From Salipiger thiooxidans (GTDB taxonomy: Bacteria > Pseudomonadota > Alphaproteobacteria > Rhodobacterales > Rhodobacteraceae): a DNA stretch of 56,249 nucleotides. Position numbers and translations under genes: made by a program. The stretch covers positions 1-56,249 of the forward strand of contig NZ_FNAV01000023.1 in assembly GCF_900102075.1 (NCBI RefSeq), written 5' to 3'. Positions 36,310-43,276 of this stretch are shown here, piece by piece. Under the pieces are notes generated by a model, which saw only the letters and a list, made by a program, of their open reading frames with translations, had not been told where the DNA came from and did not search any database. Positions within the stretch are counted from its first letter, which is position 1. Every line of letters starts with the position of its first letter.

Positions 36310-36821
36310 GCCAGGCCGCCCCCCTGCATCTCGCCCGCGCCATCCATTTCGACGAAAGCGACACCCGCGTCTTCGCGAGCCCCGCGCGCACCGGCGAATG
36401 GTGCCTCTCGGGCGGGTTCGAGTTCTCGGACTGGACCGAGGGCGATCTCGCCGGCAAGGCGCGGCAGGCGTTCTCGAACGGCTGGCTCGGGCTCGAGACC
36501 TTTGGCCGTGTGACCTTCGTTGCCGTGACCCAGATCGAGCCCGGAGAACTCGAGGCGCTGACCGCGCGCCTCGCCGAGCATTTCGTCACCTACTACGGTG
36601 CCCCATCGGCCGAGGCCGCACGACCCGTAGCCGCCGAGGAGCTCGCGCAGATGGCCGAGCTCTGCGCTGACCACGCGCCCAACACGCTGCTCACCGTCGC
36701 CCGCGAACTGACCCCCGCAGGTGTGCGCGAGGCCTACAGGGTGATCGAACCGCAGGCCGCCGAGCTCGATCTTTTCGCGGTCCATGGCTCGCTCGACGAA
36801 CCGCACGATCACGACCACTAA
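36306..36821 (+). CDS. DUF6505 protein
   Basis: The 171-aa soluble protein has LARAIHFDESDTRVFASPARTGEW at the start, consistent with DUF6505, and a His-rich end (EPHDHDH) that could bind a metal. It is the last gene of the operon divergent from FDH, overlapping the ligase-like gene by 4 bases. A terminator follows at 36883. Function unknown; association with FDH assembly is by context. Confidence 0.65.
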   Translation: MSQAAPLHLARAIHFDESDTRVFASPARTGEWCLSGGFEFSDWTEGDLAGKARQAFSNGWLGLETFGRVTFVAVTQIEPGELEALTARLAEHFVTYYGAPSAEAARPVAAEELAQMAELCADHAPNTLLTVARELTPAGVREAYRVIEPQAAELDLFAVHGSLDEPHDHDH

Positions 36822-36836
36822 GCCGCTTCCCCGGGA

Positions 36837-36871
36837 AATTGCCCATGGGCAATTATTTCCCACGGGCAATT
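36837..36871. repeat. TTGCCC(A/G)TGGGCAA palindromic repeat, copy 1
   Basis: AATTGCCCATGGGCAATT is an 18-bp perfect palindrome at 36837-36854. A further half-site CACGGGCAATT follows at 36861-36871. A related palindrome, GGAATTGCCCGTGGGCAATT, lies at 39354. The two copies bracket the tungstate transporter. It may be a REP-like element or a binding site. Confidence 0.6.
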
Positions 36872-36882
36872 TCACCAATGCA

Positions 36883-36912
36883 AAGGGCCGCGCATTCATC
36901 TGCGCGGCCCTT
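36883..36912. terminator. Rho-independent terminator between convergent operons
   Basis: AAGGGCCGCGC, loop ATTCATCT, GCGCGGCCCTT forms a perfect 11-bp stem, followed by GTCGTTTC on the plus strand and preceded by A-rich DNA that serves as a T-run on the minus strand. It probably ends both the DUF6505 operon and the tungstate transporter operon. Confidence 0.75.
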
Positions 36913-36938
36913 GTCGTTTCAGCCCCTTGCGGGCTGGA

Positions 36939-37754
36939 TCAGTTGGCGTTCTCGCCCGCGTTGAAGACGAAAAGCTGCTCGCCCGCGATCTCGTAGCTGT
37001 TGATAAGCTCCTTGGCGCGGTCCGACACCAGCCATGCCTCGAGCTTGTCGACCAGCTCGGTCTGAACGTGCTCGTGCTTCTCGGGGTTCACCGGGATGTA
37101 GGCGTACTGGTTGAAGAGCACCGGGTCACCCGCGAACAGCAGTCCGAGGTCCGCCTTGTTGCCAAAGTTCAGCCAGCTCGCGCGGTCCGAAAGAATGTAA
37201 GCGTTCATGCCAGCGGCGGTGTTGAGCGCGGCGCCCATGCCCTGGCCAACGGCATTGTACCAGTCACCGAACCCCTCGACATCGAGCCCGGCGTCCTTCC
37301 AGAGCGCCAGCTCCATCTTGTGGGTGCCGCTGTCATCGCCACGGCTCACGAAGGCAGACTCCGTGCTGGCGATGTCCTGCAGGGCCTCGACGGCGGTCTC
37401 GTCGTCGGCGATGCCCGCGGGGTCGTCGGAAGGCCCGATGAGGACGAAATCGTTGTACATGATCTCGGTGCGGTGGGTGCCGTAGCCACCCTCGATGAAG
37501 GCCTCTTCGGCGGGACGCGAGTGCACGAGGATCGCGTCGACGTCGCCGGACTCACCCAGCTTGATGGCCTGGCCGGTGCCGACGACCAGAAGCTGGACCT
37601 CGAGCCCAAGGTCCTTCTGGATCTCGGGCAGCAGCACCTCGGCGAGACCGGAGTTATTGAAGGAGGTCGTGACGGCCATCTTCATCACGTCCTGTGCCTG
37701 CGCGGCACCTGCGACCGCGACCAGCGCGGCGCTCAGAAACAGTTGCTTCATCAT
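36939..37754 (-). CDS. tupA: Tungstate ABC transporter substrate-binding protein
   Basis: The 271-aa periplasmic protein (signal peptide MKQLFLSAALVAVAGAAQAQ) has the TupA/WtpA-like features: KMAVTTSFNNSGLAEVLLPE (the TTS..SGL anion-binding motif), VGTGQAIKLGESGDVDAILVHS and VSRGDDSGTHKMELALW, whose Ser and Thr bind the oxyanion. It selectively binds tungstate, and molybdate more weakly in known members. It is the last gene of tupBCA; its start overlaps the ATPase stop by 4 bases. Tungstate supply suits the neighbouring formate dehydrogenase. Confidence 0.88.
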   Translation of the reverse strand: MMKQLFLSAALVAVAGAAQAQDVMKMAVTTSFNNSGLAEVLLPEIQKDLGLEVQLLVVGTGQAIKLGESGDVDAILVHSRPAEEAFIEGGYGTHRTEIMYNDFVLIGPSDDPAGIADDETAVEALQDIASTESAFVSRGDDSGTHKMELALWKDAGLDVEGFGDWYNAVGQGMGAALNTAAGMNAYILSDRASWLNFGNKADLGLLFAGDPVLFNQYAYIPVNPEKHEHVQTELVDKLEAWLVSDRAKELINSYEIAGEQLFVFNAGENAN

Positions 37755-38464
37755 TCGACGATATCTCCCTTCAGAAATGCCCGTGCCTGCGGCGTATCGG
37801 GCGCCGTAAAAAACGTGGATGCGGGGCCGCTCTCGTGGATTCGCCCCTGCAGCAGAAACAGAACTTCGTCGGCAAGGCGCCGGGCCTGACCCATGTTGTG
37901 GGTCGACATGACCAGCCGGGTGCCCCGGTCGCGAGCGGCCAGCAGGATCTCCTCGATCTCGCGCATGGCGCGCCCATCGAGCGAGGCGCAGGGCTCATCG
38001 AGGAACAGCACGTCCGGCTCGATGATCAGCGCACGGGCCAGCGCGAGCTTCTGCTGCTCACCGCCCGACAGGACCGGCGCGTAGCGGTTCAGCACCTCGC
38101 CAAGACCGACACGCCGGGCCCAGTCTGCCGCGCGCGCCTGCGCCTCCTTGCGGGCCACGCCGCGGATCTGCAGCGGATAGGCGATGTTCTCGGCCACGGT
38201 GCGGCGCAGCATCACGGGGCGCTGGAACACGAAGGCCTGCGCGTGGCGCGCATCCTCGAGCGGACAGGCCCAGTCGATGCGCCCCGCGGCAAGCCGTTCG
38301 GTCCCGTGCAGGAGGCTGAGGAGGCTGGTTTTCCCGGCGCCGTTCGGACCGATCACCACGGTGATGCCGGCGCCCTCGATGCGCAGGTCGACGGGCCCCA
38401 CGATCGTGCGGCTGCGACGACGCCCGACGGCACCTTCAACGGCGAGGGGAAGAAGACGGCTCAC
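37751..38464 (-). CDS. tupC: Tungstate ABC transporter ATP-binding protein
   Basis: The 237-aa ATPase has Walker A GPNGAGKTS, Q-loop AFVFQRPVMLRRTV, signature LSGGEQQKLALARAL, Walker B VLFLDEPCASLD and a His switch in MSTHNMGQARRLA. It energises the TupB permease. Overlaps by 4 bases with both neighbours show a co-translated operon. Confidence 0.92.
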   Translation of the reverse strand: MSRLLPLAVEGAVGRRRSRTIVGPVDLRIEGAGITVVIGPNGAGKTSLLSLLHGTERLAAGRIDWACPLEDARHAQAFVFQRPVMLRRTVAENIAYPLQIRGVARKEAQARAADWARRVGLGEVLNRYAPVLSGGEQQKLALARALIIEPDVLFLDEPCASLDGRAMREIEEILLAARDRGTRLVMSTHNMGQARRLADEVLFLLQGRIHESGPASTFFTAPDTPQARAFLKGDIVE

Positions 38465-39165
38465 CAGCGATCTCCGCGCTCGGTGCGGCTCAGCCAGTGG
38501 ATCGACAGGTTCACCACGACGGCGATGCCGATCAGCACGAAGCCGAGCGCCAGTGCAAGGCCGAAGTCACCCTTGCCGGTCTCGAGCGCGATGGCCGTGG
38601 TCAGCACCCGCGTCGCGTGGTCGATGTTGCCGCCGACGATCATGATCGCGCCGACCTCGCCGATGGCGCGGCCAAAGCCCGCCAGCGAGGCGGTCAGCAG
38701 CGCGCGCCGGGAATCCCAGAGCAACGTCCGGATCTTCTGCCATTGCGTCACGTTCATCGAGATCAGCAGGTCATGGTACTCGGCCCAGAGTTCGCGCAAC
38801 GACTGGTGCGCGACCGAGGCGATCAGCGGCACGATGATGATGGTCTGCGCGACGATCATAGCCGTTGGCGTGAACAGCAGCCCCAGCACCCCGAGCGGCC
38901 CCGAGCGCGACAGGACCACGTAGACGACAAGTCCCACGACCACCGGCGGCAGGCCCATGAGCGCGTTCAGGATCGCGATGATCCAGCGGCGCCAGCGGAA
39001 GCGTTTCACCGCGAGAAGCGCCGCGAGGGGCAGGGCGATGACTGAGGCCACGAGCAGGGCAGAGAGCGTCACCCTGAGCGAGCGAAAGGCGATTTCGGCC
39101 AGTTCAGGGTCGAAAGTGACCACCAGCCAGAAGGCCTGAGAAAACCCGCTCCACAGATCGACCAT
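38461..39165 (-). CDS. tupB: Tungstate ABC transporter permease
   Basis: The 234-aa protein has six hydrophobic segments and the MetI/ModB-type loop SLAGFGRAIGEVGAIMIVGGNIDHATRVLTTAI, close to known TupB sequences. It is chosen to start at 39165 (MVDLWSGF), with GGGAGG about 12 bases upstream; earlier in-frame residues lie in the leader. It is first in the tupBCA operon, and its upstream region holds an inverted repeat at 39207 and the shared palindrome at 39320. Confidence 0.88.
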   Translation of the reverse strand: MVDLWSGFSQAFWLVVTFDPELAEIAFRSLRVTLSALLVASVIALPLAALLAVKRFRWRRWIIAILNALMGLPPVVVGLVVYVVLSRSGPLGVLGLLFTPTAMIVAQTIIIVPLIASVAHQSLRELWAEYHDLLISMNVTQWQKIRTLLWDSRRALLTASLAGFGRAIGEVGAIMIVGGNIDHATRVLTTAIALETGKGDFGLALALGFVLIGIAVVVNLSIHWLSRTERGDRW

Positions 39166-39206
39166 CGGTCGATGTTCCTCCCTCGTCCCGCGCGAGGCGC
39201 GGTTTC

Positions 39207-39225
39207 GTGCCAAATTCGGTGGCAC
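39207..39225. promoter_or_regulatory. GTGCCA-N7-TGGCAC inverted repeat upstream of tupB
   Basis: A 6-bp perfect inverted repeat with a 7-base spacer, 40-60 bases upstream of tupB. It could be an operator for an oxyanion regulator such as ModE or TunR. It does not match a known consensus closely enough to name. Confidence 0.35.
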
Positions 39226-39319
39226 AGTGTCAGGATCGCCGTTGGCGTGCCAGTCCCGCGCACCGGAATTCCGTGCTGCGGGCCAAACTGTCCAGAATTT
39301 CGTGAGTTGTCCCACAGTC

Positions 39320-39334
39320 ATGGACAAAATGTCC
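39320..39334. promoter_or_regulatory. Shared 15-bp motif upstream of the tungstate transporter
   Basis: ATGGACAAAATGTCC is the exact reverse complement of GGACATTTTGTCCAT at 32117-32131 in the FDH divergent promoter region. It sits about 155 bases upstream of tupB. Weaker half-sites TGTCC lie at 39288-39312. It is a candidate operator for coordinated control of tungstate uptake and formate dehydrogenase. Confidence 0.6.
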
Positions 39335-39353
39335 GTGAGGCCGGGGAGGGGCC

Positions 39354-39375
39354 GGAATTGCCCGTGGGCAATTCC
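39354..39375. repeat. TTGCCC(A/G)TGGGCAA palindromic repeat, copy 2
   Basis: GGAATTGCCC, GT, GGGCAATTCC: a 10-bp inverted repeat between parB and the tungstate operon. It matches the repeat at 36837 in its core (AATTGCCC, then TGGGCAATT). Confidence 0.6.
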
Positions 39376-39390
39376 CGAGGAGCAGGGGAC

Positions 39391-40398
39391 TCAGCCCTCT
39401 GACCGGCTGTCCAGATAGGCCGCGAAGGCCTCTTCCAGCGCCTCGCGCGGGAGCGTGTCGTCGAAGCTCATGGTCACCTTACCGGCCTTGGTCTGGACCC
39501 GCAGCCCGGCACCGAAGACGGCCTTTTCGACGGGCACCGCGGGCTCGGCCGGCCGGGCCGCGCGGGTGAGACGCCGCATGACGCTCGCCGCATCGACGAA
39601 GCTGCCGCGCCCCTCGCGGGCGGCCTGCTGTTCGCGCCCGATGGCGGCGGCCTCGGCCATGATCGCGGCGCTGCTCTCGGCGGCGCCCAGCAGGGGTTTC
39701 AGCTCGCGCGCGTTGCGCTCGCGGATCTCGCGGACATTGGAGAAGGCGGCGATGACCACGTCCGGCAGCTTGGCGAGCTGCAGGTAGCGCGAGAGCCAGG
39801 GCTGGCTGACCTCGAGCCGCTCGGCCATGGCCTTCTGACGCCCGCCGTAATAGCGCGCGACGGCGTCGGCGTAGTCGATTGCCCGCTCGTAATCCGAGAT
39901 GTCCTCGCGGTCGCGGTTCTCGATGTCGGCGAGACGGAAGGCCTCTTCGTCGGTGAGATCGCGGACCTCGATCAGGTAGCGGAACTGCGGGTAATTGTTG
40001 GCGCGCAGCCAGCTCACCGCGAAATGGCGACGCGCGCCGCAGATCACCTCGTAGTCGAACCCGGGCTCGGCCGAAGGCCGGACGATGGCGGGAAACTCCT
40101 GCTTGCCTTGCGCACGGATGCCGTCGATCAGGTCGCGGCAGCTGTCCTCGGTCAACAGCGAGTATTCCCGGTTGTGCCGCTCCCACATGCGGCAGCGGGC
40201 CGGGTCGACCCAACGCAGGGTCTTTTCCTCGATCTCGCCCGAGAGCCGCTCGCTGATCGTGGTCGAGCGCTTGAGGAAACGGGCGCTGCCCGCGTCATGG
40301 TCGGAGACGGGTTTCGGCGCCGCCGGGGCAGAGGGCTCGTCGAGCCCGCTCAGGACGTCGTCGAAGATCGCGTCGTGTTTGCCGTGCTTGCGGGTCAT
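39391..40398 (-). CDS. parB: ParB/RepB-type plasmid partition protein
   Basis: The 335-aa DNA-binding protein belongs to the ParB/RepB family. The ParB/Srx domain includes VICGARRHFAVSWLR (GxRRxxA CTPase motif) and the YERAIDYADAVARYYGGRQKAMAERLEVSQPWLSRYLQLA stretch is the helix-turn-helix. A C-terminal dimerisation region follows. It binds a centromere-like parS site and works with ParA to segregate the replicon. It overlaps parA by 4 bases. Confidence 0.9.
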   Translation of the reverse strand: MTRKHGKHDAIFDDVLSGLDEPSAPAAPKPVSDHDAGSARFLKRSTTISERLSGEIEEKTLRWVDPARCRMWERHNREYSLLTEDSCRDLIDGIRAQGKQEFPAIVRPSAEPGFDYEVICGARRHFAVSWLRANNYPQFRYLIEVRDLTDEEAFRLADIENRDREDISDYERAIDYADAVARYYGGRQKAMAERLEVSQPWLSRYLQLAKLPDVVIAAFSNVREIRERNARELKPLLGAAESSAAIMAEAAAIGREQQAAREGRGSFVDAASVMRRLTRAARPAEPAVPVEKAVFGAGLRVQTKAGKVTMSFDDTLPREALEEAFAAYLDSRSEG

Positions 40399-41597
40399 AG
40401 CAGTCCCTCCTTGCGCAGTTGCGCGTGATGACTGGGCCAGGTCTTGCGGATGAGGATCTCGATCTCGCGCCCGACCGCGTCGAGATAGGCCCGGCAGCGC
40501 TTGTGGGTGTCGGTGCGCGTGGCGGCGCCTGTGAGCTCGTAGACCGTGCTGAGGTTCGCCGTCGCGTTGTCGATCTCGGCGCTGTCCTTGAGCACGGCCT
40601 GCAGCATGTCCATCGGGAACACCGCGTCCATCATCCGCTTGATCGCCACATGCGCCGACTTGCTGTCGTTCATCTTGGTCGCGAGGATCTTGACGAAGGC
40701 GTAGTCACGGGGACCACCGGCGCGGGCGAGTTCGTTCAGCGTGGCGCCGAGCATCTTGAGGAAATGCGCCGTCGAGCCGAAGTCGATGTTGTTGGGCGGG
40801 GCCGGGATCACCAGTGCCTCGGCCGCGCGCAGCACCGAGAGCGACAGCATCCCCAGCGCGGGCGGCGGATCGAGCAGGATGACGTCGAACCGGTCCTTGA
40901 TCGTCTCTATTCCAGTCCGAAGCCGGTCGAGCACGAATGTCTGCTCGCGTGCCATGCGGGCGGCGAACTCGTATTCCGCGTCGTAGAGACCGAGGTTTGC
41001 GGGGATCAGCGCGACGTTCGGCCAGTAGGTCGAGCGCAGCGCGTAAGAGAGGTCGGGCGGGCCGCCGTGGCGGAAGAACGGATAGAGCGTGTCCTCTTCC
41101 TCGTCGACATCCACGTCCGGGTTCAGCCCGAAGATCGAGGTGGTCGAGGCCTGGCTGTCGCAGTCGATGACGCAGACCCGATAGCCCTTGAGCGCCAGGT
41201 ACTGCGCAAGGTGGCAGACGGTGGTGGATTTGCCCACGCCGCCTTTGAAGTTCTGGATCGCGAGGACCATCGCGGGATCCGAGGGCGCGCGGTAGGGTAG
41301 GGTGCCGAACACCTGCCGCATCCGGTTCACGTCGGCGAGGCTGTAGCCGGTGCGCCGCCCGGTCTGCGGGTCCTTCTCGGGCTCGGGCAGGCGCCCGTCG
41401 GCTTCGGCATCCCGTATCAGCTTTTCACTGCGGCCCACCATCTCGGCGGCGCGGCGCACGTTGAACTGGAGATCCAGTGATTTCTGGTTGCCCGGGGCGT
41501 AGAGCCTGTCGCGCAGCCGGTTGATGACGGTCGATGCCCGGGTCGCGAGACGATCGAGTTCGTCGAGGGACACCGTGGGAAGGGCGGACTGCTCCAT
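40395..41597 (-). CDS. parA: ParA-type partition ATPase
   Basis: The 400-aa protein has an N-terminal MerR-like DNA-binding region (VGRSEKLIRDAEADGRLPEPEKD), a deviant Walker A KGGVGKST, a switch region VIDCDSQASTTSIFG and Walker B DVILLDPPPALG. The N-terminal domain indicates a type Ia ParA that also represses its own operon. The start at 41597 is preferred as a GAGG-containing site and natural family N-terminus coincide; upstream frame is leader. It drives partition together with ParB. Confidence 0.92.
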   Translation of the reverse strand: MEQSALPTVSLDELDRLATRASTVINRLRDRLYAPGNQKSLDLQFNVRRAAEMVGRSEKLIRDAEADGRLPEPEKDPQTGRRTGYSLADVNRMRQVFGTLPYRAPSDPAMVLAIQNFKGGVGKSTTVCHLAQYLALKGYRVCVIDCDSQASTTSIFGLNPDVDVDEEEDTLYPFFRHGGPPDLSYALRSTYWPNVALIPANLGLYDAEYEFAARMAREQTFVLDRLRTGIETIKDRFDVILLDPPPALGMLSLSVLRAAEALVIPAPPNNIDFGSTAHFLKMLGATLNELARAGGPRDYAFVKILATKMNDSKSAHVAIKRMMDAVFPMDMLQAVLKDSAEIDNATANLSTVYELTGAATRTDTHKRCRAYLDAVGREIEILIRKTWPSHHAQLRKEGLL

Positions 41598-41738
41598 TTC
41601 ATCCTCTTCTTGGGACTGGGTCGAAGGCGAGGGACCTGCGTGTTCGCTCGAATCATGGCCCGTCCGGCCTCTGCGCTCAAGTGCGAATAATTCGGGGATC
41701 TGGCCGAAAAAGCGGAAATCTCGGGTCGGGGGTCGGAT

Positions 41739-41775
41739 GATCGGAAACCATGTGCTCAAGATCGTGTTTCCGATC
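41739..41775. promoter_or_regulatory. 10-bp inverted repeat upstream of parA
   Basis: GATCGGAAAC (41739-41748) and GTTTCCGATC (41766-41775) are perfectly inverted with 17 bases between. A second 7-bp repeat, AAGATCG/CGATCTT, lies at 41758-41777. It lies about 140 bases upstream of parA. Likely ParA/ParB operator or centromere-like site. Confidence 0.5.
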
Positions 41776-41966
41776 TTTTCTCAGCCGATTCAACCAATCT
41801 TGCCCAAACTGTAAGGGTTTTGGCCGACGGAGTCCGTTTTGCCGCATCCGGAGGGGCCCGACACCCGGATTTTCCACACCCTGCCTGACCCTGCTGTTCT
41901 GGATTCTAGGTGTTCTATCTTCGTTACCGATAACCCAATGATATTGCGCGACTATTACGGGATAAC

Positions 41967-42224
41967 CTTACATCCTGGGCTGTCTTGGCTTACCTCTCGG
42001 GATGCGAGCTCATACGTTCCGGGAGGCGAAAGCTTACGGATTGGATGGGGCCTTATTCTTACCTTTTGGGTGACTCTCGCCACCGACTCAAACCCCTTGA
42101 TTTACTGCCTGTTTTTAAAGGACTTCGCGAATCGGACCAGGGCGGGGGAGGCACACAAAGCTTACGTTTCGGGTGCTGGACGGATCGGGGGGCCTCTGAT
42201 AGCTTACATCGCAACGAATACAAA
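41967..42224. other. Iteron-like repeats of the replication origin
   Basis: CTTAC-type repeats begin at 41967, 41989, 42011 (CATAC), 42033, 42058, 42161 and 42203. The first four are spaced exactly 22 bases apart. A loose consensus is CTTACnTyTyGGGnTG, with GGG eight to ten bases after CTTAC in most copies. They fill the AT-richer DNA between parA and the replicase gene, where Rep_3-type plasmids carry iterons. These should be the Rep binding sites of oriV. Confidence 0.7.
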
Positions 42225-42247
42225 AGTATGAGCAGACAGGTAACGCA

Positions 42248-43276
42248 ATGGCGCAGCGACCGGCGTCTCCGAAACCATATCGCACCATTGAGGCCCGGCC
42301 AAACGCCGAAAGCCTGATCAAGCCCGGAGAGCTGGTGGACCTCGTCGAGGTCACGCCGCTGACGCTTGCCGACCGGCGCATCTACAACCAGCTGCTCGAG
42401 AATGCGTGGGACGCCATCGACAAGCCGGTGACGCATGTGATCTCGAAATCCGACCTGCGGGGGTCGCACAATTCCAACGACCGGGTGGGCGAGACCATCG
42501 AGCGGCTGATGTCGGCCATCGTCAAGGTGCGCGTCACCCGTGATGGCGAGGACGCCATCGAGCGGGTGCAGCTTCTGGGCGGCAACATCGAGACCACGCG
42601 CCGCGACGGGCTCTTGGAATACGAGATCCCGCAGCGGCTGCGGCGGATCATCAAGGACAGCACCGTCTTCGCCCGGCTGCAGCGCGAGGTCATGTTCGCG
42701 CTCAGCTCGAAATACGCGCTGACGCTCTACGAGATGATCCAGAAGCGCGGCAACCTGCGCTACCGCAGCTCGGAGAAGTTCTCGCTCGAGGACCTGCGCG
42801 GCATCCTCGGGGTTTCGAAGGGCAAGCTGACCTCGTGGTCGAACCTCAAGCTGCGCGCCATCGACCCGGCGCTGGCCGAGGTCAACGCGCTGTCGGATTA
42901 CGTGGTCGAGATTGCGCCGCTCAAGACCGGGCGGCGCGTCACCCATGTCGAGCTGCGCTGGTGGCGCAAGGACGAGGGCGGCAGCGCGCAGGTGGAGCGC
43001 GAGCTCAGCTTTTCGAAGGTCGGCCGCAAGGCGCGGATCAGCGGCAGCGAGGAAGTGGTGACCGAACCCAAGGCCCGGCCCGCATGGCTCGACGCCCGCG
43101 GACCCGCGCTCCGGACCGAGACCTACGAGACCGCGCGCCTGCGCTACCCGGGGTACGACATCTACCATGTCGAGGGCGAATGGCGCGCCTGGGCGAAGGA
43201 CCGCGAAGAGGCGCGCGATCCCGACCGCGCCTTCCTCGCTTTCTTCCGCACCTTCGTCGAGAAGAACCCGCTGTGA
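42248..43276 (+). CDS. Rep_3-type replication initiator (roseobacter RepB group)
   Basis: The 342-aa replicase has the two winged-helix architecture of Rep_3 initiators: DRRIYNQLLENAWDAI and KYALTLYEMIQKRGNLRYRSSEKFSLEDLRGILGV, then WSNLKLRAIDPALAEVNALSDYVVEI and a WRKDEGG wing. It binds iterons upstream and starts replication. The order divergent parA-parB and replicase fits RepB-type roseobacter replicons. Its stop overlaps the start of a histidine kinase by 4 bases (GTGA), an unusual coupling. Confidence 0.88.
   Translation: MAQRPASPKPYRTIEARPNAESLIKPGELVDLVEVTPLTLADRRIYNQLLENAWDAIDKPVTHVISKSDLRGSHNSNDRVGETIERLMSAIVKVRVTRDGEDAIERVQLLGGNIETTRRDGLLEYEIPQRLRRIIKDSTVFARLQREVMFALSSKYALTLYEMIQKRGNLRYRSSEKFSLEDLRGILGVSKGKLTSWSNLKLRAIDPALAEVNALSDYVVEIAPLKTGRRVTHVELRWWRKDEGGSAQVERELSFSKVGRKARISGSEEVVTEPKARPAWLDARGPALRTETYETARLRYPGYDIYHVEGEWRAWAKDREEARDPDRAFLAFFRTFVEKNPL

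Noticed and set aside
36841..36912. Possible CRISPR-like repeats around 36.84-36.91 kb
   Set aside because: Only two palindromes plus a terminator, without regular repeat-spacer structure; no cas gene in the window.
39166..39390. Molybdenum-cofactor or tungsten riboswitch upstream of tupB
   Set aside because: Short inverted repeats are present but no recognisable Moco riboswitch core; operator sites explain them more simply.
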